Shown piece after piece: positions 1 to 4,875 of a stretch of DNA of 7,032 bases (its first letter is position 1; every line of letters starts with the position of its first letter). Position numbers and translations under genes: made by a program. The notes below the pieces were generated by a model, which was not told the origin of the DNA, did not search any database, and saw only the letters and a program-made list of their open reading frames with translations. Origin of the DNA: JBLFWJ01 sp047611425. Lineage in GTDB: Bacteria > Bacteroidota > Bacteroidia > UBA10329. The stretch covers positions 1-7,032 of the forward strand of contig JBLFWJ010000170.1 in the NCBI GenBank assembly GCA_047611425.1. Direction: 5' to 3'.

Positions 1-403
1 ATTGTCTCAAGAGTACATGTATGAGGTTGATACCCTTGGAAATGTGGTTTGGCAATACGCTGGTGGTGGTCCTCAGAAGGCATTCCGTTACGAGTGTGAT
101 CATCCTGGATTGGCTGCACTTTTAGGTACGGATCCTTGTGGGTTGGTTGGAATTGATGAAGCCGAATTGGCAAACATTTCATTCTCTCCAAATCCATCAA
201 ATGGTGTTTTCAACATTACTGGTTTGCCTGTTGATGAGACGGTAACAAACATTGCCATTTACGACATGATTGGAAAAGAAGTATTTGGTGTTGCCGGCAA
301 TAAGCAACTTGACCTTTCTGGAAAAGACAATGGTTTCTATTTCGTTTCGATCAACTTCGAGAACGGAGAGCGAATTACCAAGAAGATTTGCCTTTCAAAA
401 TAA
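1..403 (+). CDS. C-terminal part of a secreted arylsulfotransferase-like protein with T9SS sorting domain (5' partial)
   Basis: The frame is open at the left edge, so the true start lies outside the window; the TTG at position 2 is only the first in-frame codon. The first ~50 residues carry EVDTLGNVVWQY, then KAFRYECDHPGLAAL, which resemble the last propeller strand and the tail of arylsulfotransferase (ASST)-type proteins of Bacteroidota, where an F-R-A-Y-R-Y...PGL segment precedes the sorting domain. This family assignment is inferred from a short fragment. From about residue 58 to the end is a T9SS type A C-terminal domain: SFSPNPSNGVFNI, then IYDMIGKEVF, then NGFYFVSI and a basic KKICLSK end. 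This marks export through the outer membrane by the type IX system, with release at or anchoring to the cell surface. The stop TAA is 6 nt before the next gene, suggesting cotranscription. The sorting domain is secure; the enzyme family is less so. Confidence 0.75.
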   Translation, partial: LSQEYMYEVDTLGNVVWQYAGGGPQKAFRYECDHPGLAALLGTDPCGLVGIDEAELANISFSPNPSNGVFNITGLPVDETVTNIAIYDMIGKEVFGVAGNKQLDLSGKDNGFYFVSINFENGERITKKICLSK

Positions 404-409
404 GCAGAA

Positions 410-2677
410 ATGAAAAGCGGATTGTCCTTACTTATTGCGATTCTATGCTTGAACAGCGCGTTTGGGCAATCCTCTTTCTATGATACTGATTCTCTTCAGG
501 AGATTAGAATCACCTTTTATGAGTCTAACTGGGATGAGATATTAGATCAATTCTATGTAGATGGAGATGAAGAACGATTGACATGTGACGTGGAGATTAA
601 TGGCGAATTGCTCGACAGCGTTGGAATCCGTTACAAAGGATTCAGCTCTGTAGCAACGGACCGAATCAAGAACCCATTCAATATTAAATTGAACCATGTT
701 TATGGAGGCCAAGATTACGATGGCTTTAATAAAGTGAAACTGAGTAATGTAATTCAAGACCCATCATTTTTACGTGAAGTGATGAGTTATGAGATAGGGC
801 GGAAGTACATGCCCGCATCTCGAGCCAACTATGCCGAAGTCTACATTAATGATGTCTATTGGGGATTGTACACCAATGTAGAAGCAGTGGCCGATGATTT
901 CTTAAACAATCATTTTGGAGAGAACCACGGGCCATTCTTTAAGTGTAATCCTGCTGCTTTGGATTTTGATGGAGAAAACGCCAATCTTGGAAACAGCTTT
1001 GGAACCGACTCTTCCGCCTATTATTCATTCTACGATCTAAAGTCAGATAATGGTTGGACAGAACTCTATCATTTGATTGATACGTTGAATGAACATCCAA
1101 CGGAAATTGAAGCATTGTTAAATGTGGATCGCACATTGTGGATGCACGCCTTTAATTACAGCGTAATCAACTTTGATAGCTACGTGGGCTATGCCCAGAA
1201 TTACTATGTCTATCAAGATGGCCATGGCCATTTCCAACCCATTCTTTGGGACTTGAATATGTCTTTTGCCAGTTACAGGTTGGCTGACGCGTCTGAGCAT
1301 TGGGATGGCTTTACCATAGATGAAGCGAAGACGATGGACCCTCTTTTGCATTTGAATAGTGTTTCAGTTTATGAGCGTCCACTCATGCGAATCCTATTTG
1401 AAAACGACACTTACAAGCGAATGTACCTTGCCCATATGCGAACCATTATGGATGAGAATTTCGATAATCAGTTGTACGCTACAAGAGGTGCAGAACTTCA
1501 AAATTTAATAGATCAATCAGTTCTGAACGACACCAATAAATTTTACGGCTACGATGACTTTCAGAACAACTTAAATTCTACGGTAACTGACTTGATCAAT
1601 TACCCAGGATTGACAGATTTGATGGATGCGCGCAACGTATATTTAAGTACGTATACTGGCTTTCCAGGTGCACCAAGTATTTCGAATGTTCTACCATCTA
1701 CATCTAATATTTCCCTTGGAGGAAGTGTAAGTATTACCGCTGAATTAGTGGATGAACAAGAAGTTTATTTGGCCTACCGTTATGGTGGAACGGGGCCATT
1801 TTCAACCGCTTCTATGTTTGATGATGGCACTCAGAATGATGGAGGGTCGGGCGATGGAACGTACGGAGTGACATTAACTGACATTGGAAACGACCTTCAC
1901 TATTATGTTTACGCACAGAATGATTCTGCTGGCAGATTTTCACCCGAAAGAGCAGCATACGAATATTACGAGCTTAACTCATTTATAGAACCGGGTGATC
2001 TTGTGATCAACGAGATTTCTGCATTAAATGAATCGGTTGCCGCAGATGGCAATGGGAATTTTGATGATTGGATTGAGCTTTTCAACACAACTCAATTCCC
2101 AATCTCTACGGCAAATCTTTACCTCACCGACACCATTGCCAATTTGGATAAGTGGGAACTTCCAAATGCTACGATTGAGCCAAATGGCTACATGATTATT
2201 TGGGCTGATGAAGAAGGAGAAGAAGGAGAGGATCACGCCAATTTTCAATTGTCCTCAACATTTGGCGAAACATTGATTTTAAGCTACGAGAACCAAGGAA
2301 TCATAGATTCGATTTCCTTTGGCGAACAAGTGGCAGATGTGTCTTTTGGTCGACTACCGAACGGAACAGGCCCATGGGTAGCAATGGAGCCAACCTTCAA
2401 CTTCAATAACGACCATGTGTCAGTCGATGACTTAAATAAGTCAAGTAAGCTCACAGTATTTCCAAATCCTACCAAGGACATGGTCAACGTAGCTGGAGAA
2501 ATGCTGAATGGGTCCGTACTTCAACTCCTCAGCATAGAAGGAATATTGATTCACGAAGAGTTCGTGAATCAGAAATCGCATCAGCTTAACGTTTCAGACT
2601 TGCCTTCAGGACTGTACTTCCTGTCAGTGATCTCGGATACAAACAGAACCCACCAACGTTTAGTGATTACCAAATAA
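410..2677 (+). CDS. Secreted CotH-kinase family protein with lamin-tail domain and T9SS sorting domain
   Basis: This is a complete 755-residue protein. Residues 1-19 form a signal peptide (K near the N-terminus, hydrophobic SLLIAILCL, cleavage likely after AFG). Residues ~28-400 match the CotH protein-kinase-like fold: VGIRYKGFSS (71-80), WGLYTNVEAVADDFL (151-165), a candidate ATP lysine in GPFFKCN (K178), INFDSYVGYAQNYYVY with D256 and N264, and the metal-binding-like PILWDLNMSF with D281 and N283. In Bacillus, CotH phosphorylates spore coat proteins; the substrate here is unknown. Residues ~420-520 look like an Ig-like/spacer region. Residues ~528-640 are a lamin-tail domain (LVINEISALN, DDWIELFN, GYMIIWAD). 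The end (about 683-755: VFPNPTKDMVNV, LPSGLYFLSV, RLVITK) is a T9SS type A sorting domain. The start at ATG 410 is set by the signal peptide; no strong Shine-Dalgarno sequence is seen, as is usual in this phylum. It probably acts outside the cell in an operon-like cluster of exported proteins. Confidence 0.9.
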   Translation: MKSGLSLLIAILCLNSAFGQSSFYDTDSLQEIRITFYESNWDEILDQFYVDGDEERLTCDVEINGELLDSVGIRYKGFSSVATDRIKNPFNIKLNHVYGGQDYDGFNKVKLSNVIQDPSFLREVMSYEIGRKYMPASRANYAEVYINDVYWGLYTNVEAVADDFLNNHFGENHGPFFKCNPAALDFDGENANLGNSFGTDSSAYYSFYDLKSDNGWTELYHLIDTLNEHPTEIEALLNVDRTLWMHAFNYSVINFDSYVGYAQNYYVYQDGHGHFQPILWDLNMSFASYRLADASEHWDGFTIDEAKTMDPLLHLNSVSVYERPLMRILFENDTYKRMYLAHMRTIMDENFDNQLYATRGAELQNLIDQSVLNDTNKFYGYDDFQNNLNSTVTDLINYPGLTDLMDARNVYLSTYTGFPGAPSISNVLPSTSNISLGGSVSITAELVDEQEVYLAYRYGGTGPFSTASMFDDGTQNDGGSGDGTYGVTLTDIGNDLHYYVYAQNDSAGRFSPERAAYEYYELNSFIEPGDLVINEISALNESVAADGNGNFDDWIELFNTTQFPISTANLYLTDTIANLDKWELPNATIEPNGYMIIWADEEGEEGEDHANFQLSSTFGETLILSYENQGIIDSISFGEQVADVSFGRLPNGTGPWVAMEPTFNFNNDHVSVDDLNKSSKLTVFPNPTKDMVNVAGEMLNGSVLQLLSIEGILIHEEFVNQKSHQLNVSDLPSGLYFLSVISDTNRTHQRLVITK

Positions 2678-2686
2678 TCTTTCATC

Positions 2687-3913
2687 ATGAAACAAATTCT
2701 TCTATCCCTATTAGCTATCGTCATCTTCATAGAAGCGGACGCACAAATCACCAACTACACCGAATCCGAAGGATTGGTAAAAAACGCGGTAAACTGTCTG
2801 GATGTAGCTGCTTCCGATGTAATGTGGTTCGGTACGGATAGTGGTGTTGCCATATTTGACGGAATGAATTGGGTGAATCACAACACGTCCACCGATGCGG
2901 GGTTTGTGAGTGATGTGGTTTCTGCAATCACTGTTCTCGATAATGGGGATGTATGGATCGGATCCGATGATGGGGCAGCACATTTTGATGGGTCAACTTG
3001 GACCACTTACACGGAGACGGAAGGTCTTGGTGACGATCGAATCAAATCGATTTATGAAATGGTTGACGGTACGATTGCGTTCGGAACCGAAATTGGCTTC
3101 ACATTATATGATGGCACAGATTGGACATCTTACGGAATGGGTGATGGCTTACCATTTGGAGGCGTTACAAGCTTTACTCAAAATTCGACCGAAGTCCTAT
3201 ATTTTGGTACAGCCTTAGGTGGAGTTGGTGTTTTAGATGGGCCATTCGACTTTATCGAGGAAGATGACGACCTACTTAATGATAAGGTTCGAGCAGTTGT
3301 ATTCAATAATGATGGTCAGTTATTGGCCGGAACTTCCGATGGTGTTTCAGGATTTAACGGACAAGACGAGTGGCTATTCAATCACACCCAAATGTATTTA
3401 ATGCCACCACCTGACACTTTAAATCCCGTTGAAGACGTGAAGGTTGATGGAGAAGGAAACGTTTGGGCTGCTATTTATGTTGACTACCTCGTAACCGTTG
3501 GTGGTGTTGCTGTTTATGACGGCACGGAATGGATTCAGTATGACGAAAGCAATGGATTAGTTGGACCAGTTGTTCGTCAGTTAGCCATTGATTCCGAGAA
3601 CAATTGCTGGGTAGCAACAAGCTCAGGCGTGTCCAAAATTGGTGCGTTAGATCCTGCGAATACTGGCATCTTCGATTTTGATGTTTTTGATTCAATGTCA
3701 ATTGTTCCAAATCCAGCTTCTGATAAGATTATTGTTTCAACTGATGACATGGAGCCAAGGCTGCTAGAGATTTACGATGTCTCAATGCGATTGGTTAAAA
3801 CGAAGTTCATCGGCAATTCTGCCAATACAAATTCGGTGGATATTTCCGATTTGAATAACGGCATGTATGTATTGCGATTTGGCAATTCAGTTGGAAGGTT
3901 GATGGTGAATTAA
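2687..3913 (+). CDS. Secreted beta-propeller protein (two-component-regulator propeller type) with T9SS sorting domain
   Basis: This is a complete 408-residue protein. It begins with a signal peptide (MKQILLSLLAIVIFIEADA, cleavage before Q20). Residues ~21-320 hold repeated blades of roughly 45 residues with recurring W-x-G-T/S-D-x-G and (F/Y)-D-G-x-x-W signatures: VMWFGTDSGVAIFDGMNW (45-62), VWIGSDDGAAHFDGSTW (89-105), YDGTDW (141-146) and YDGTEW (277-282). This is the pattern of the propeller repeats that form the sensor half of hybrid two-component regulators in Bacteroidota. No transmembrane segment, histidine kinase or DNA-binding domain follows. Instead the protein ends in a T9SS type A sorting domain (SIVPNPASDKIIV at about 338-350, LNNGMYVLRF at 389-398), so it is an exported binding or structural protein rather than a signalling receptor. 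It starts 9 nt after the CotH-type gene and probably shares its transcript. Its ligand cannot be read from the sequence. Confidence 0.87.
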   Translation: MKQILLSLLAIVIFIEADAQITNYTESEGLVKNAVNCLDVAASDVMWFGTDSGVAIFDGMNWVNHNTSTDAGFVSDVVSAITVLDNGDVWIGSDDGAAHFDGSTWTTYTETEGLGDDRIKSIYEMVDGTIAFGTEIGFTLYDGTDWTSYGMGDGLPFGGVTSFTQNSTEVLYFGTALGGVGVLDGPFDFIEEDDDLLNDKVRAVVFNNDGQLLAGTSDGVSGFNGQDEWLFNHTQMYLMPPPDTLNPVEDVKVDGEGNVWAAIYVDYLVTVGGVAVYDGTEWIQYDESNGLVGPVVRQLAIDSENNCWVATSSGVSKIGALDPANTGIFDFDVFDSMSIVPNPASDKIIVSTDDMEPRLLEIYDVSMRLVKTKFIGNSANTNSVDISDLNNGMYVLRFGNSVGRLMVN

Positions 3914-3918
3914 TCACC
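3904..3918. repeat. Short inverted repeat over abutting convergent stop codons
   Basis: GGTGA (3904-3908), a 5-nt centre ATTAA and TCACC (3914-3918) form a perfect 5-bp inverted repeat. It spans the TAA stop of the propeller gene (3911-3913) and the opposite-strand TGA stop of the repressor gene (3914-3916). It could form a small hairpin in either transcript, but the stem is short and no T-tract follows, so calling it a bidirectional terminator would be speculative. Confidence 0.3.
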
Positions 3919-4624
3919 CCACCTCAAAACTATTCCACGTCTCAAACTTCCAGATTTCGCTTACTTGTTCAATAGGAATAGAGTAGGGTTGGTAGATTCT
4001 ATTGGTGGAAACCAGTTGTAGTTGCTTGTTCTTGCTGATGTTGTTGTACACCAGTTTGAAGACTACGCCATCGTCCTTGGTGACCACAATGCAAGGCGTT
4101 CCATTCTTAATGTCAGTCCAGTCTTGAAGGAAGGAAGCCGTTACCCACGACTTCTCAGGAATGGGCAGCATGCTATCACCTTCTATTTGAAAACAGCGGT
4201 ACGTCTTTTCCTTTGGAAGAAAGGGCAGCTGAAACTTCGGCAGCTTCTCCACGAATTCAGGGTCATCAAATCCAGCGGTGTAGCCAGCCCGGGCTTTGGT
4301 GGCCACCATTTCAATGTTCTCGTTTCCTGAACTGTCGGTGGTGGTGGTCAACACGCGGAGTTTCTGGCCGGTGATGTCGATGTCCATTCCACGCTCAATC
4401 TCTGAGAGTTGGAATTCGGATAGTTGAGTGAGATCATACTTAATCAAGGCATCCAAACTCACTTTGAAGTATTCCGAAATACGGATCAGCTTGACGAATG
4501 GCGGCTGAACACCTTTCTCGTACCCAATCAGCGTAGTGCGTGTCAAGCCCAGTGTTTTGGCCATTTCCGTCTGTGAAGTGCCTTCACGGGTTCTAAGAAA
4601 TTTCAGATTTGTTGATAAGTACAT
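3914..4624 (-). CDS. LexA-like XRE-family repressor with S24 autoprotease domain
   Basis: The chosen start is the ATG at 4624, giving 236 residues beginning MYLSTNLKFLRTREG, which matches the usual N-terminus of this family. A TTG seven codons upstream (4645) would add MPTKFLA and is less likely. Residues ~4-60 are a XRE helix-turn-helix (TSQTEMAKTLGLTRTTLIGYEKG). A linker follows. Residues ~108-230 are a peptidase S24 (LexA/UmuD) domain: KARAGYTAG holds a candidate Ala113-Gly114 self-cleavage bond, EGDSMLP provides the nucleophile Ser151, and VVFKLVY the general-base Lys190, a spacing of 39 residues, close to the 37 of E. coli LexA. All three landmarks are present, so autocleavage is plausible. 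In this family, RecA-type activation after DNA damage usually relieves repression. The gene is divergent from a DnaE-type polymerase, its most likely target, with palindromes just upstream suggesting autoregulation. It is not the classical winged-helix LexA; target and inducer are inferred. Confidence 0.9.
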   Translation of the reverse strand: MYLSTNLKFLRTREGTSQTEMAKTLGLTRTTLIGYEKGVQPPFVKLIRISEYFKVSLDALIKYDLTQLSEFQLSEIERGMDIDITGQKLRVLTTTTDSSGNENIEMVATKARAGYTAGFDDPEFVEKLPKFQLPFLPKEKTYRCFQIEGDSMLPIPEKSWVTASFLQDWTDIKNGTPCIVVTKDDGVVFKLVYNNISKNKQLQLVSTNRIYQPYSIPIEQVSEIWKFETWNSFEVG

Positions 4625-4653
4625 GGCCAAAAATTTGGTGGGCAAGATAGTGA

Positions 4654-4698
4654 TAGTCTAAATTATAGACAATTAAATGTCGAAATAATAGACTATTA
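4654..4698. promoter_or_regulatory. Candidate operator region: TAGAC/GTCTA palindromes upstream of the S24 repressor gene
   Basis: Two palindromes sit 30-75 bp upstream of the repressor ATG. Site one is GTCTA-AATTA-TAGAC (4656-4670), a perfect 5-bp dyad with a 5-nt spacer. Site two is TAATAG-A-CTATTA (4686-4698), a perfect 6-bp dyad around one base. They share a half-site: TAGTCTA at 4654-4660, TAGAC at 4666-4670 and TAGACTA at 4689-4695; the outer heptamers are exact reverse complements. Dyads of this kind next to an HTH autorepressor gene are what an operator would look like. On the repressor's strand, TATAATTTAG inside site one is a possible -10/-7 element. Protein binding is inferred, not shown. 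Confidence 0.5.
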
Positions 4699-4716
4699 GG
4701 AGATTAGGTTTTGAGG
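4694..4716. repeat. Left arm of an imperfect inverted repeat (TTAGG-rich)
   Basis: The 23-nt sequence starting TATTAGGAGATTAGG matches the reverse complement of 4831-4852 with one substitution and two one-base gaps. GATTAGG recurs at 4726-4732 just inside. The two arms bracket the hairpin at 4741-4808, so the 4694-4852 block looks like one composite interspersed element or nested insertions. The arm overlaps the right edge of the second candidate operator (4686-4698), so an insertion may have landed in or beside the regulatory region. Confidence 0.5.
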
Positions 4717-4740
4717 CGGTTAGCTGATTAGGCTCAGTGT

Positions 4741-4808
4741 CGTCATTGCGAGGAAGAATGACGAAGCAATCTGTTAAGTGAGATTGCTTCACTCCGTTCG
4801 CAATGACG
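4741..4808. repeat. Long imperfect hairpin repeat, CGTCATTGCGAGG type
   Basis: The outer stem CGTCATTGCG (4741-4750) pairs perfectly with CGCAATGACG (4799-4808). The inner stem GAAGCAATCT (4763-4772) pairs perfectly with AGATTGCTTC (4781-4790), leaving an 8-nt loop and an unequal internal loop (12 versus 8 nt). From general knowledge, sequences beginning GTCATTGCGAG and containing GAAGCAATCT are a widespread interspersed palindromic repeat family in several bacterial phyla, including Bacteroidota. Here the repeat lies between the repressor and polymerase genes and could affect the leader transcript of the polymerase gene. It carries no coding capacity. Confidence 0.75.
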
Positions 4809-4830
4809 GAAACCACGGAACCCAGCTTTC

Positions 4831-4852
4831 ACCCAAGACCTAACTCCTAATA
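4831..4852. repeat. Right arm of the TTAGG-rich imperfect inverted repeat
   Basis: ACCCAAGACCTAACTCCTAATA reads on the opposite strand as TATTAGGAG-TTAGGTCTTGGGT, nearly matching the left arm at 4694-4716. It runs directly into a short tandem duplication (4846-4869), so repeat-derived DNA continues to within a few bases of the polymerase start codon. Confidence 0.5.
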
Positions 4853-4869
4853 CCTAGAACCTAATACCT
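4846..4869. repeat. Direct repeat of CCTAATACCT
   Basis: CCTAATACCT occurs at 4846-4855 and again at 4860-4869, a 14-nt period, with a related ACCTAAC just before. The second copy ends 6 nt before the GTG start of the polymerase gene, so the place where a ribosome binding site would be expected is repeat-derived. No purine-rich Shine-Dalgarno sequence is visible there. Confidence 0.6.
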
Positions 4870-4875
4870 GCACTC

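Noticed and set aside
2209..2231. GAAGGAGAAGAAGGAGAGG purine-rich microrepeat in the CotH/lamin-tail gene
   Set aside because: It encodes the acidic EEGEEGE loop at a position where lamin-tail domains normally have a variable acidic turn; no separate function is indicated.
2910..3218. A 102-codon + strand frame inside the propeller gene
   Set aside because: It overlaps a well-supported gene with signal peptide and repeats; its own translation has no recognisable composition or motif.
4022..4330. A 102-codon + strand frame opposite the S24 repressor
   Set aside because: It lies entirely antisense to the repressor's catalytic domain and has no features of its own.
4622..4645. Upstream TTG start for the repressor gene
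   Set aside because: It would add seven residues not typical of the family, while the ATG at 4624 gives the expected N-terminus directly before the HTH.
4741..4808. The long hairpin as a structured RNA gene, riboswitch or attenuator
   Set aside because: Its sequence fits a dispersed palindromic repeat family, and there is no T-tract, leader peptide or ligand-binding core to support a dedicated RNA role.
4846..4869. CRISPR-like direct repeats
   Set aside because: There are only two 10-nt copies at a 14-nt period with no spacers of CRISPR size and no cas genes nearby.
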